This document shows positions 8,965 through 18,322 of a stretch of DNA of 64,000 nucleotides, in pieces (the stretch's first letter is position 1; each line of letters opens with the position of its first letter). The notes beneath the pieces were generated by a model. It did no database searches. It worked only from the letters and a program-made list of their open reading frames with translations, and had not been told where the DNA came from. The stretch covers positions 62,001-126,000 of the forward strand of contig JBCBRH010000001.1 of the NCBI GenBank assembly GCA_039819785.1. The letters run 5' to 3'. The DNA comes from JBCBRD01 sp039819785. GTDB taxonomy: Bacteria > Pseudomonadota > Alphaproteobacteria > Rhizobiales > Hyphomicrobiaceae. Both the position numbers and the translations under genes were made by a program.

Positions 8965-9900
8965 ATGGTTGTGGGGGGCATGGCGATTTGCACCAGACAG
9001 GGTGAGAGACCGAACAGGATGCGCGATCTCAGTTTTGTAAACCCTGATGATCGGGCGCTGAAGCGCTGGACGATGTCGGCTATCGAAGACATCCTGGGGC
9101 GCCGTAAATATGTGCCGCTTTACCGCCAGTGGCAGCGCGAAATTGCGCCGCACTCGGAGACCATGCTGAGTGATCTGTTGGCGTTCATCAATGTGCCGCT
9201 GGAAATCGATGCTGCGGATGGATGGCCGGTGAGCGTGCCGCCGGATCTGCCGCTGGTCATGGTGGCGAACCATCCGTTTGGATTAAGTGATGGGATTGTT
9301 GCGTGCGCATTGGCTGAGCAACTTGGCCGCCCCTATAAGGTCATCATCAACAACGACCTGTTGAAAATCCCTGAAATCAAGCCGCACGCGCTCCCCATCG
9401 ATTTCGCTGAAACGCGCGAAGCGATGGCGATGAACATCAAGACCCGGGCTGACGCCCGCAAGGCCCTGGAGAATGGTACCACCATTGTGATCTTTCCCGC
9501 AGGGGGCGTTGCGACGGCTGCCAATCCATTCGGGATGGCCGAAGACCTACCCTGGAAAACGTTCGTTGCCCGGCTCGTGCAGCTGTCGAAAGCGTCCGTC
9601 CTGCCGCTCTACTTCAATGGTCAGAACTCGCCAGCGTTTCACCTAGCCAGCCGCATCAGCCTGACGTTGCGGTTGTCACTTCTGATCTCGGAATTCCGTC
9701 GTTTTCCGGGGCGACCGTGTGCGGTGAAGGTTGGACGGCTGACAGCGTTTGAAGATTTGAAACATGCCCATGACCGCAAGAAGCTGACCGATGAGGTTTA
9801 TCGGCTGGTTCATCGCCTTGCACCGCGTGCGGTAGGGCGGTCAGAGCATGAATTGAACCCGCGCCCAGCCGAGGTGCGCCCCAAGTATCCGGGGCTTTAG
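8965..9900 (+). CDS. Lysophospholipid acyltransferase family protein (PlsC/hemolysin-like)
   Basis: The motif NHPFGLSDG has the His-Asp pair of glycerolipid acyltransferases in the HX5D spacing seen in the hemolysin-like branch instead of the usual HX4D. FPAGGVA stands in for the later FPEG-like block. It is a 311-aa soluble or peripheral protein likely to acylate a lysophospholipid or ornithine lipid. An internal ATG at 9019 (MRDLSF) is an alternative start, and neither start has a clear Shine-Dalgarno. It is monocistronic and converges on lutC. Confidence 0.78.
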   Translation: MVVGGMAICTRQGERPNRMRDLSFVNPDDRALKRWTMSAIEDILGRRKYVPLYRQWQREIAPHSETMLSDLLAFINVPLEIDAADGWPVSVPPDLPLVMVANHPFGLSDGIVACALAEQLGRPYKVIINNDLLKIPEIKPHALPIDFAETREAMAMNIKTRADARKALENGTTIVIFPAGGVATAANPFGMAEDLPWKTFVARLVQLSKASVLPLYFNGQNSPAFHLASRISLTLRLSLLISEFRRFPGRPCAVKVGRLTAFEDLKHAHDRKKLTDEVYRLVHRLAPRAVGRSEHELNPRPAEVRPKYPGL

Positions 9901-9961
9901 ACTGCCGGTTATTCGCGGGGAGCCGTAAGCCGAAACATCCAACCCCAGTCGGCTGTGCTCT

Positions 9962-10633
9962 TCAAAGCGTGTCGACGACAATGATATGAACGTTGCGCGG
10001 GCCATGTGCCCCGCGCACAAATGCGCCTTCAATATCAGAGGTCCCACTCGGGCCGGTGACTAGGCATGCATTGCGGGGGGCAGGGTCGCCCGATGCGCGT
10101 GCAGCTTCGATGTAGTCTTCGAGGTGCCCTACGATCGATGATTTGGGCATGACAACGATCTGCGTGCCCGCAAGGAAGTTCGATAAAATGGGTGTTTCAG
10201 CTCCGGAGTGAAAAACGACGGAGCCTGTTTCCGCGATTGCCCATTGGGCGATGGCAATGAACACACCGTCATCCGCAGTATCGACACGCTGAAACCCTGC
10301 GTCCTCCCAGTCAAGCGCCCGCAAGGTCGCGTGCGGGGCGGTGGCCACCACAAGAGGCAGTTCGATGCCATCAAGATAGGCTGCAATGGCTCGGGTGATT
10401 TCCGTGACGTCGGCCACCCTGTCCAAGGTGGCATTCACCTTCGGTCCAGTCGCACGGGTGCAAAAGCTTTCGACGACATCCGAAGAGGTCAATGCCGGAC
10501 GCACGGCATCTGGCTCATCGAGCAAGGCATCGGCGTCGGCCTGAATTTCAAATGCCGCCTGCTTGGTTTGCTTGGAGGCGCCGAGGCTTGCGCGGACCTC
10601 CATCATGATCACGTCACGTGCAGACATGCTCAT
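9962..10633 (-). CDS. lutC: Lactate utilization protein C (LUD domain)
   Basis: The 223-aa protein carries the LUD-domain signatures ETGSVVF, a TGPSGTSDIEG block and GAHGPRNVHII. LutC is the third subunit of the LutABC L-lactate oxidase that turns L-lactate to pyruvate in the cytoplasm. Its start overlaps the end of lutB by 4 nt. It is the last gene of the operon and converges on the acyltransferase gene. Confidence 0.93.
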   Translation of the reverse strand: MSMSARDVIMMEVRASLGASKQTKQAAFEIQADADALLDEPDAVRPALTSSDVVESFCTRATGPKVNATLDRVADVTEITRAIAAYLDGIELPLVVATAPHATLRALDWEDAGFQRVDTADDGVFIAIAQWAIAETGSVVFHSGAETPILSNFLAGTQIVVMPKSSIVGHLEDYIEAARASGDPAPRNACLVTGPSGTSDIEGAFVRGAHGPRNVHIIVVDTL

Positions 10634-12057
10634 GGCAGGTCACCGGATGATTTGGCTTTCGCATAGGCCTGCATGAAGCTTTCTTTGGCAGGTGCCGGGA
10701 AATCCCGCGTTTTGGTCCATCCACCTGCCAGTGGCAGGGTGCGAATTTTGCCACCACGGCTGAAGCGCTGCATCCCAAAAATTGCTAGCCGTGTTGCGAG
10801 GCGGTACAACCAGGGGCGTGTGGCAACGAACGTCCATAGGCCGATGCCGGCCCGCACTGTGCGTGGCTCCAGCCCCTCCTTCCAGCTCCGGTCGCGCCAA
10901 CCACGCAACAGTGTCGGCAATGGTATTTCGATCGGGCAGACCTCCGCGCATTTTCCGTTCAGCGTGCAGGCATGGGGCAGTTCCCTGGCTTTCGCGATCC
11001 CCTCGAATGCAGGCGTGAGGACGGAACCCATCGGGCCTGGATATGTGCTGCCGTATGCATGTCCGCCGATCTGACGATAGACCACACAGTGGTTCATACA
11101 TGCCCCGCACCTGATGCAGCGGAGCATTTCCGATAATCCTTCGCGCATCATTCGCGTGCGTCCGTTGTCGACGAGTACGATATGGAATTGATCCGGTCCA
11201 TCGACATCGGCGGTTCGTTTGGGCCCGCAGTGGAAGGTCGTATATTGCGTGAAGTCTCCGCCGGTTGCGGAGCGGACAAGAACGCGGAGAAGGATCGCTG
11301 CGTGGTCCATGGACGGCACGAGTTTTTCGATCCCTGCGGTGACGATATGGACGCGTGGCGGGGTTGTTGTCAGCTCAGCATTGCCCTCGTTTGTGACGGT
11401 GCAAACAGCGCCCGTGTCGGCGATAAGGAAGTTTGCGCCGGAGATCCCAACATCCGCATTGAGGAATTTTTCGCGCAACTCGCGCCGCGCACTCATGACG
11501 AGGTCCGGCACGCTTTCGCTGTCGGGTTTGATGGCGTGTTTTTGCTCAAACAGTTCAGCGACATCTTCACGGCGCTTGTGCATCGCTGGAAAAATGATGT
11601 GCGATGGGGCCTCATCGGCAAGCTGGACAATATGCTCTGCAAGGTCGGTCTCCACACGGGTGATGCCTGCATCTGACAAGGCGTGTGGCAGGCCGATCTC
11701 CTCACCTAGCATCGACTTCGAGCGCGTGGCGCTTTTCGCCTCGTTGTCTTTGCAAATGTCGATGACAATTTCACACGCCTCTTGAGATGTTCGGGCCCAA
11801 TGAACCTTTGCACCTGATGCAATGGCGTTGCGTTCGAACTTGGCCAGATAATGGTCGAGGTTTGCAATCACGTGGTCTTTGATCTTCCGGCTGCGCGAGC
11901 GGGCGTTGGCGAAGTTTTCGAACCCCTCAACTGCTGCTGTGCGACGGCTTTCGGCTGTCTGCGTTGTGCGGTCAATCGCAGTCTTCAGGTGTGCATCTTT
12001 CAAGGCGCCCGCCGCGCGGTATTTGAAGGGGAGCAGGTTATCCAAGACCGTTGTCAT
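10630..12057 (-). CDS. lutB: Lactate utilization iron-sulfur protein B
   Basis: The 475-aa protein has an N-terminal LUD domain with an ADTGAVC block (about residue 214). Two ferredoxin-like cysteine sets follow: C314, C317, C320 and C324 (CIRCGACMNHC), and C364, C370 and C374 with CPIEIPLP. This is the standard LutB layout, carrying electrons from L-lactate. It overlaps lutA and lutC by 4 nt each, so the three are one transcription unit. Confidence 0.95.
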   Translation of the reverse strand: MTTVLDNLLPFKYRAAGALKDAHLKTAIDRTTQTAESRRTAAVEGFENFANARSRSRKIKDHVIANLDHYLAKFERNAIASGAKVHWARTSQEACEIVIDICKDNEAKSATRSKSMLGEEIGLPHALSDAGITRVETDLAEHIVQLADEAPSHIIFPAMHKRREDVAELFEQKHAIKPDSESVPDLVMSARRELREKFLNADVGISGANFLIADTGAVCTVTNEGNAELTTTPPRVHIVTAGIEKLVPSMDHAAILLRVLVRSATGGDFTQYTTFHCGPKRTADVDGPDQFHIVLVDNGRTRMMREGLSEMLRCIRCGACMNHCVVYRQIGGHAYGSTYPGPMGSVLTPAFEGIAKARELPHACTLNGKCAEVCPIEIPLPTLLRGWRDRSWKEGLEPRTVRAGIGLWTFVATRPWLYRLATRLAIFGMQRFSRGGKIRTLPLAGGWTKTRDFPAPAKESFMQAYAKAKSSGDLP

Positions 12058-12824
12058 GTCTCTTCTCCAATCCCTGGCATGTCTCCCATGCCTGCCAAAA
12101 CCTCGGCTGCATGCATCACACGGACCGACTGCCCCTCACGCGACAGTTTCCCGGCCATGTTCATCAAGCAGCCCAGGTCGCCACCCAGCAGCATGCCCGC
12201 GCCCGTTTCTCCGATGGCTTTGGTTTTGTCGCCGACGATGGCTGTGGAGATATCTGGATACTTCACGCAAAATGTGCCGCCAAACCCGCAGCATACATCG
12301 TTCCCGGCCAGTGGCTTCATCTCGATGCCGTCGATATGGGCCAGCAGCGTGCGGGGCTGGGCTTGAATTCCCAGTTCGCGCAAACCCGAACAGCTGTCGT
12401 GATACGTGGCGTTCGTCTTCAGCGCCACGCCGCTGGGGGTGAAGCCCCGCACGTCGGTTAGAAAGCTCATCAGCTCCCAGGTTTTCACACCGAGTTTTTC
12501 GGCTCGCTTTGCCCAGGTCGGATCATCCGCCAAGGCCTCTGGGTAGTGCACCTTGATCATGGCTGCACACGATCCAGATGGAACCACCACGTAGTCGAAG
12601 GGTTCAAATGCGGTGATCACTTGGCGCGCAAGTTTCGCGCTCGAAGCCGTAGCGCCAGCGTTAAATGCGGGTTGTCCACAGCACGTCTGGCTCTCAGGCA
12701 CGTGGACTTTACAGCCTGCAGCCTCAAGAAGTTTGAGAGCCGCGAACCCGACCTGCGGCCGGATCATGTCCACAAGACATGTTACAAAAAGCCCGACATT
12801 CGGCTGCGATTGAGCCGGTTCCAT
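12054..12824 (-). CDS. lutA: Lactate utilization protein A, (Fe-S)-binding CCG-domain protein
   Basis: The 256-aa protein has two CCG domains: SQTCCGQPAFNAG (about residues 46-58) and DVCCGFGGTFC (about 177-186). This is typical of LutA/YkgE and of heterodisulfide reductase B-like proteins. It is the first gene of lutABC. No lactate permease or LutR-type regulator is next to it. Confidence 0.94.
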   Translation of the reverse strand: MEPAQSQPNVGLFVTCLVDMIRPQVGFAALKLLEAAGCKVHVPESQTCCGQPAFNAGATASSAKLARQVITAFEPFDYVVVPSGSCAAMIKVHYPEALADDPTWAKRAEKLGVKTWELMSFLTDVRGFTPSGVALKTNATYHDSCSGLRELGIQAQPRTLLAHIDGIEMKPLAGNDVCCGFGGTFCVKYPDISTAIVGDKTKAIGETGAGMLLGGDLGCLMNMAGKLSREGQSVRVMHAAEVLAGMGDMPGIGEET

Positions 12825-13116
12825 AGCTGAGATCTCCAGACTGCGGGTGTGCCGAAATCACGTTCCAACTTGCGTCCCGGGCCGTTGCAGAAAGCCCGAT
12901 GACGATGCTCCGGGTTGGCCACCATATTTCGGGTGCACGGTGGGGTATATCACCGATTTGTGGTGGGCTTAACCGTTTGAAATGTCACGTGAGTGTTGAG
13001 GAAAGCACGATCATGATGCGGGAGACTGCATGGTGCCAACGTTAGAACCGCCAATTCACCGGGGTTATGCGTGTGAAAGTTGGAGGGCGTAGATCGCAGC
13101 TATTACTCACCGCCAA
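12825..13116. other. Intergenic region upstream of lutA
   Basis: This 292-bp gap lies between the YeiH gene end and lutA. It must hold the lutABC promoter on the - strand. I see no convincing operator palindrome, ORF or terminator in it. Confidence 0.4.
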
Positions 13117-14229
13117 TCAGCCAAACCAGAGGATTACGCAGATAGCAAAGCTCATCAGAAGGACCGTCTGAGACACAACCATGGCTAGTGCGCCGGGTCC
13201 CAGGTCACCAATTTCACGGACCGACGTTTTGAGGCCGAGACCTGAGATTGCGATGACCAGACACCACTTCGAAACATCCGATAAGGTGTTCGACGCAAAC
13301 GTGGGAATGGCACCTAGGCTGTTGAGGAGGACCAACGCCACGAACGCGATGAGAAATGGCGGCACACACGCTAAGAGATCGCGGGGTTGGCGCACAGATT
13401 TCGTTTTCGCCCCATCGACCATGAAATATGCAATCGCTCCGATCACGGGCACCAGAAGCGCTACGCGAAAGAGCTTCGTTACGGTTGCGACATCGCCGGT
13501 TTCAGCTGAGACGGAATAGCCGGCTCCGACCACTTGCGCCACATCGTGCACCGTTGCTCCGATGAAGATGCCGGCCTCGCGGTTGCTCAACCCCAACGCA
13601 TGGGAAACGATCGGATAAAGGACCATCGCAACGGTGCTCAGTGTCGTGACTGCCAGAACCGTGAAGATGACATCACTCTCGCGGACACCGTGTTTGCCTT
13701 TCGGCAGGACCGAACTGAGTGCCAAGGCGGCGGAGGCCCCGCAGATGCCGACCGCACCGCCAGTCAAGATGCCGAATGACCGGGTGCGCCCGGAGAGTTG
13801 CGCCATTAGACAACCAGCAAGAATGGATAGCGATACGCCAAAGACGGCGAGGCCAACCGGGATTGGGCCAAGCGCATAAACCTCGCCTGTTGTGATGCGC
13901 ACGCCGAGCAACGCGACACCCACTTTCAGGATGGTTCGAGACGCCAGCTGCACGCCGGGCACAAGCGTTGATTTCTCTAAGAGAGGGTGGAGTGCCATGC
14001 CGATGAGTAAGGCAAACAGCATAACCGGCGCGCTGTATTGCTGGCTTAGAAACGTCGCGGCCATTGCAATGGTTGCGCACAGCAGAAGGCCTGGCATGAG
14101 GTCTGAAAGCGTGCGGTAAATGGACTGAACGGTGATCGGCTCGTTCGCTGTGTCGTGATGTGGATCAAGATCATCTGCGGCTGCTGCTGCCGCAGATGCC
14201 TCGGTTTTAGATTTCTCCACGAAGCCCAT
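13117..14229 (-). CDS. YeiH/UPF0324 family putative sulfate exporter
   Basis: The 370-aa inner-membrane protein has about ten hydrophobic segments and the UPF0324 blocks LKVGVALLGVRIT, GGAVGICGASAALAL and GATVHDVAQVVGAG. The family is named as putative sulfate exporters on limited evidence. The gene overlaps the end of the Crp/Fnr gene by 23 nt, so it is cotranscribed. An exporter of this kind fits an upstream pathway that releases sulfate or sulfite (inference). Confidence 0.9.
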   Translation of the reverse strand: MGFVEKSKTEASAAAAAADDLDPHHDTANEPITVQSIYRTLSDLMPGLLLCATIAMAATFLSQQYSAPVMLFALLIGMALHPLLEKSTLVPGVQLASRTILKVGVALLGVRITTGEVYALGPIPVGLAVFGVSLSILAGCLMAQLSGRTRSFGILTGGAVGICGASAALALSSVLPKGKHGVRESDVIFTVLAVTTLSTVAMVLYPIVSHALGLSNREAGIFIGATVHDVAQVVGAGYSVSAETGDVATVTKLFRVALLVPVIGAIAYFMVDGAKTKSVRQPRDLLACVPPFLIAFVALVLLNSLGAIPTFASNTLSDVSKWCLVIAISGLGLKTSVREIGDLGPGALAMVVSQTVLLMSFAICVILWFG

Positions 14230-15010
14230 CCGGGTTTTCGATCACGATGGTGTTGCGCTCGATATGCAGATGACCCTTTTTCTGAAACCGCGCGAGCGTG
14301 CTTGTCACCCACTGCCGGGTCGATCCGACGATTGCGGCTAGTTGTTCGTGCGTGATCCGCCGGTCAACGAGAAGACGGGTGCCATCGTTGCGCCCTTCGA
14401 CCTCCACGAGAATGAGGAGGAGTTGTGCGAGCCGTTCTGTGACCGAACGCGTGCCAAGCATCTGAACCAGGGCGGAGTAGCATTTTCCCTTTGCGACGAC
14501 TCCGTCGATCAGCGCAAGCGCGATCCCAGGATTTGTCTCTGCGAGATACTTGATTTTTCCGCCCGGCAGATATGACAGCTTGGAGGCTTCCATCGCCGTT
14601 GCCGACCATACATGAAGACCGCGGCCAAACACTTCGGGACCACCGACGAAGTGTCCCGGTGTCCAGTAGGCAAGCGTGATTTCCCGACCGGATGGACCGG
14701 CGTAAAACGTGCGCACGCGCCCGCTTTCAATCAGGAAGATCCCGCTGTGCTGGTCGCCCTGCATGAAGATGTTTTCGCCCTTTTCGACGTCCATCACCGA
14801 CGCGGCGCGGCGCACAGCTGTGATTTCTTCCAGTGTCAGCCGTTCAAGAAATCTTGCCCCATCGTTGATCTGAGACATGGCTTCCGACAGGAAGACAGCA
14901 GATGTGCTGCGCTCCATCTCGCCCGCGTCGTCTTGTGACGGGGCGTGCGCTTGATCGACGGGGTAGTTGAGAACCTCTGCGAGGCCGTGCATTTTTGACC
15001 CCTGCGTCAT
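14207..15010 (-). CDS. Crp/Fnr family transcriptional regulator
   Basis: The 267-aa protein has a cyclic-nucleotide-binding-like fold (about residues 55-165, GENIFMQGDQHSGIFLI) and a C-terminal winged helix (about 195-260, ITHEQLAAIVGSTRQWVTS). It lacks the N-terminal cysteine set of oxygen-sensing FNR, so no Fe-S cluster is expected. The ligand is unknown. Its start overlaps the cytochrome c stop by 4 nt, placing a regulator inside the redox operon. Confidence 0.9.
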   Translation of the reverse strand: MTQGSKMHGLAEVLNYPVDQAHAPSQDDAGEMERSTSAVFLSEAMSQINDGARFLERLTLEEITAVRRAASVMDVEKGENIFMQGDQHSGIFLIESGRVRTFYAGPSGREITLAYWTPGHFVGGPEVFGRGLHVWSATAMEASKLSYLPGGKIKYLAETNPGIALALIDGVVAKGKCYSALVQMLGTRSVTERLAQLLLILVEVEGRNDGTRLLVDRRITHEQLAAIVGSTRQWVTSTLARFQKKGHLHIERNTIVIENPDGLRGEI

Positions 15011-15822
15011 GGTACAGCCACTCCGGTTGCCGGTGTTGTCCCCGTTGCGTCAGTCTTCGCGCCTGGTTGATGTGCAGGCCGCGGCATTGACCCCAGGTAG
15101 GCTGCAAGTGCGGCGACTTCCGTTTCCGACAGCTGCTGTGCAATCGCTGCCATGGTGCCGGTCGCGTCATTGGCCCGCTCGCCTGATTTGAAATCGGACA
15201 ATTGCTTTTCGAGATAGCCTGGATGTTGGGCGGTCAGGTGCGGGGCGTAAGATAGTGTCGGGTGTGTTTCGACGTGGCATGTGGCGCAGGCGGGAATGCC
15301 CCGCGCCTCATCGCCGCGCGTAAAGAGTTCTTGTGCGGCCGCCAAGGCGACTGGGTCGATGTCGCCCTCCAGTTCGGACGTTGGCGGCGGTGGGAGTTGG
15401 CTGAAGTACAAAGCGACTTCAGGATATTGATCTTCAGAGATTTCCGTTATCACGTTCGCCATCTGGCCCCCGCCATTGGCTCGGCGGCCAGCTCTGAAAT
15501 CGGCGAGTTGTTTTTCGATGTAGGCGCGTTTCTGGCCAGCAAGTTTTGGGAACCGTGCCGTTGCGCTGACACCGTTGAGACCATGGCACAGTCCGCAGAG
15601 TTCCTGTGGCGGCAGGCCGTCGTACCCAAGCCCATCGGCGGAGGCCAAGTGCGATTGTGTGGTCAGCGCCATGACCGCGGCGACGCCAGCCACGACCATG
15701 GTTCCAAGACGGTAACGTCTCATCATGTGCATTGGCCCCATATCTTTGTGGGTCCCAACTGTATTGGACCCAATCTGGCTTCCCTCGGACGTGTTGTCCT
15801 CACTGCCGGCCAATCCCCGCAT
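15007..15822 (-). CDS. Dihaem c-type cytochrome (cytochrome c4-like)
   Basis: Two haem c motifs, CGLCH and CATCH, lie in two similar halves, each with a partner Met region. This is the cytochrome c4/c553-like arrangement of a periplasmic electron carrier. A signal peptide starts at the inner MMRRYRLG. The ORF start at 15822 overlaps the SCO stop as TGATG, but an inner ATG at about 15732 gives a normal signal peptide and may be the true start. With SCO next to it, it likely passes electrons from the neighbouring redox enzyme to the respiratory chain (inference). Confidence 0.9.
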   Translation of the reverse strand: MRGLAGSEDNTSEGSQIGSNTVGTHKDMGPMHMMRRYRLGTMVVAGVAAVMALTTQSHLASADGLGYDGLPPQELCGLCHGLNGVSATARFPKLAGQKRAYIEKQLADFRAGRRANGGGQMANVITEISEDQYPEVALYFSQLPPPPTSELEGDIDPVALAAAQELFTRGDEARGIPACATCHVETHPTLSYAPHLTAQHPGYLEKQLSDFKSGERANDATGTMAAIAQQLSETEVAALAAYLGSMPRPAHQPGAKTDATGTTPATGVAVP

Positions 15823-16532
15823 CAGTTCCCCATGGATGAGCGGGTGTGTTTCAACATCAATTCTGCCAGATATGTCGCTGTCTCGGCGGGTGCCATGGGC
15901 GGATTGATGCCGCCGATCAATTGACCCTTGGGGTCGATGACACTCACGACGGCGCTATGGAACACAGGGTAATCGTCCTTCGTCTTTCCCTCGCGATTTA
16001 TGCGGACGTAGCCTTCCAGTGCTTCGACTGTCCGTTCGATCTGTTCCCATTCACCGGTTGCTCCGATGAAGTCATCGCCGAAATGCTTGACATAGTCACC
16101 GATGATCTTGGCATCGCGGTCCGGGTCAACGCCGATGAAAATCACCTGCGGCACACGGGCCGGTGAAACCCGAAGCGTCATTTCTTCGCGAACCTGCGCC
16201 AGGTTTTGCAGCGTAAACGGGCAGACGTCGGGACAGTTGGTAAAGCCCAACAGAACCAGAGACCAACGACCTTCAAGGCGGGATTTGTCCAACGGGTTGC
16301 CGTCACCATCGATCAGGGAAAAATCAGTGAGCGGCTTTGGTGTGTCACGGACCTTGGCATCGACTGCAGCATGGGCTGTGAGCGCAAAGACGCAGCAGGC
16401 CAGGAGCGCTGTTACAAACAGCATTGCTGAGACGCGTCGTGCGTGGCTGCGGTCTTGCCGGGCCACTTTGCTGCGGCTGCGGTATTGAGGTGGATTTGCT
16501 GTGTGGGGTCGAAAGTGCAATTGATCAGTCAT
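15822..16532 (-). CDS. SCO1/SenC family copper-binding thioredoxin-fold protein
   Basis: The 236-aa protein has a membrane anchor (about residues 34-55) and a periplasmic thioredoxin fold with the copper ligands C100 and C104 in CPDVCP and H192 in FHSAV. SCO proteins deliver copper or keep thiols reduced, classically for the CuA site of cytochrome oxidase. GAGGA 7 nt upstream of 16532 decides this start over the longer frame to 16595. No oxidase gene is nearby, so its client may be a cluster-specific copper protein. Confidence 0.92.
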   Translation of the reverse strand: MTDQLHFRPHTANPPQYRSRSKVARQDRSHARRVSAMLFVTALLACCVFALTAHAAVDAKVRDTPKPLTDFSLIDGDGNPLDKSRLEGRWSLVLLGFTNCPDVCPFTLQNLAQVREEMTLRVSPARVPQVIFIGVDPDRDAKIIGDYVKHFGDDFIGATGEWEQIERTVEALEGYVRINREGKTKDDYPVFHSAVVSVIDPKGQLIGGINPPMAPAETATYLAELMLKHTRSSMGN

Positions 16533-16575
16533 GTTCAAATCCTCAACTCTTGAAGACAATGGATGGAAGGCCTGA

Positions 16576-17445
16576 TCAGGCGTTTTGCTGCTCAAAAGCT
16601 TTCAAGCTCTCCTGGCGGATCGTCTCGTGACATTGACGGCGCAGTTCAATAAAGCGCGGCTCGACGGCCATGTCGCCATGGCGGGGCCGTGGCAGGTCGA
16701 TTTCAATATCGGCCATGATCTGGCCGGGGCTTGCGCTCATGACGAGCACGCGGTCTCCCAAGAACACCGCCTCATCGATATCGTGGGTGACAAAAAGCAC
16801 TGTGATGCCGAAGTCACTCCAGATTTTCAGCAGGTTTTCCTGCATCATGTGGCGGGTTTGGGAATCGAGCGCGCCGAAGGGTTCATCCATCAGCAGGACG
16901 CGCGGATAATTGGCGAGCGCGCGGGCGATGCCGACACGTTGTTGCATGCCGCCTGAGAGTTCGGCTGGAAAACGATTGGCGAACTTCGACAGCCCAACCA
17001 TCTCGATGAAGGTCTCGGCGGTGGCGTTGGCGGCATTCTTGCCTCGGCCTAAAATTTGCGGACCGAAAGCGACGTTTTCCTTCACGGTTTTCCATGGGAA
17101 CAGCGAGTACTGCTGAAACACCATGCCCCGGTCAGGCCCCGGTGCTGTGATGATATCGCCGTCGACGGTTACCTGCCCGGTTGATGGTGTGACGTAGCCC
17201 GCGATCGAATTGAGCAGCGTAGATTTCCCGCACCCTGATGGGCCGAGGATGCAGACGAATGTTCCAGGTTCGATCTCGACGGATGTTTCGCTGACAGCGA
17301 CATGGCGCGTATCACCCGACCCAAATACAACCGATACATCTGAAATGCTGACATGACCCTGGTCCGACCGCACGCTGCGCCCGGGTTTTTTGGCAGCTTC
17401 GAGTGGCTGGCCTGTTTCTGGGGCCGACTTCACCAATCCGAACAT
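16576..17445 (-). CDS. ABC transporter ATP-binding protein (nitrate/sulfonate/taurine family)
   Basis: The 289-aa ATPase has Walker A GPSGCGKST, the Q-loop FQQYSLFPW, the signature LSGGMQQR, Walker B VLLMDEPFGALD and the switch His in THDIDEA. It resembles SsuB/TauB/NrtD. It works with the permease at 18319-19299 and the binding protein at 19583-20953. Confidence 0.93.
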   Translation of the reverse strand: MFGLVKSAPETGQPLEAAKKPGRSVRSDQGHVSISDVSVVFGSGDTRHVAVSETSVEIEPGTFVCILGPSGCGKSTLLNSIAGYVTPSTGQVTVDGDIITAPGPDRGMVFQQYSLFPWKTVKENVAFGPQILGRGKNAANATAETFIEMVGLSKFANRFPAELSGGMQQRVGIARALANYPRVLLMDEPFGALDSQTRHMMQENLLKIWSDFGITVLFVTHDIDEAVFLGDRVLVMSASPGQIMADIEIDLPRPRHGDMAVEPRFIELRRQCHETIRQESLKAFEQQNA

Positions 17446-17581
17446 TCAGACCATCCAATCTTGCGCTGTTTTGTTTGACATGTGGCGGGTAAGGCGTGTT
17501 TTCGGAGTTTTGAAATTGAGCTGGACTGTGTTTTTGGCTTAGGCACTTTTCATGCCCAACTCACGCGCGTCCAGCATGGGT

Positions 17582-18322
17582 CTATCCTGAAACGGTCTTG
17601 CCAAATCGTGTGCGAGGCGGCTTTGCAGATCTCAGTGACGTGGGTACGACGCTTGCTGCCGACGTCGAACGACCCGTGACGGTGTCGCGCAATGGCAAAC
17701 GCGCCTGGACCAGAAGCCCGACCGCGAGGAGCGTGAAGCCGGCGAGCGCCACCAACGTTCCAGCGGGTTCAAGCCAGTTGGCCATGGCAACACTCATGCC
17801 GAGCATGGCAAGCCCAACGATCCAAGATGGGGTTGCGCAGCAGACAACCCAGCTCATGGTGGCACCGGTGAGTGCGACCAATGACGTGCCGGCGCCGGTG
17901 GCCATCAAGGGTGCGATGGCTTGACGTGTGCAGCTGCGTTCGCGCTCGTGAAAGAGCGCCCACATGGTTGCGACGATCATTGCGAGGACGACTATCACAA
18001 GCATCTTGATGGGGATCAGGTTGAGGCTCCACTCGGAGATCCCGTTGCCGAACGACATGTTCATGTAGCCGACTTCCAGCAGCCATTCCTCGGTGATGAT
18101 TGGCGCCATATCGATCCAGGATGGGGTGGATTGGATGATGGTCCAAACGTTGCCCGGCCAATCGTAGCCCGTGATGTAGTTTGGCCAATTGCCGAACCGC
18201 CAGATCATGCTCAGCAGCAATCCGACATAATACGTGACGACGAACCCGATCGTGATCGTCAGCCAGACTGCAAAGTTACGGGATACCGCAGTCTGAATAT
18301 TTGTGACCGAAGTGCTGATCAT
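17582..18322 (-). CDS. Membrane protein of unknown function with a Mer-like CCxxP motif
   Basis: The 246-aa protein has about five transmembrane segments (near residues 17-40, 103-123, 137-158, 163-183 and 186-206). The middle holds adjacent cysteines C161-C162 followed by ATP (CCATP), resembling the paired-cysteine CCxxP helices of the MerF/MerT mercury carriers. No ABC-permease EAA loop is seen, so it is not a normal second permease. Its ATG overlaps the permease stop (ATGA) with a good AGGAG ahead, which decides 18322 over the longer frame to 18406. It may be an accessory metal- or thiol-handling component of the transporter. Confidence 0.75.
   Translation of the reverse strand: MISTSVTNIQTAVSRNFAVWLTITIGFVVTYYVGLLLSMIWRFGNWPNYITGYDWPGNVWTIIQSTPSWIDMAPIITEEWLLEVGYMNMSFGNGISEWSLNLIPIKMLVIVVLAMIVATMWALFHERERSCTRQAIAPLMATGAGTSLVALTGATMSWVVCCATPSWIVGLAMLGMSVAMANWLEPAGTLVALAGFTLLAVGLLVQARLPLRDTVTGRSTSAASVVPTSLRSAKPPRTRFGKTVSG

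Noticed and set aside
17582..18322. Ordinary second ABC permease
   Set aside because: It lacks the EAA loop, and its helix pattern and CCxxP motif differ from SsuC/NrtB permeases.
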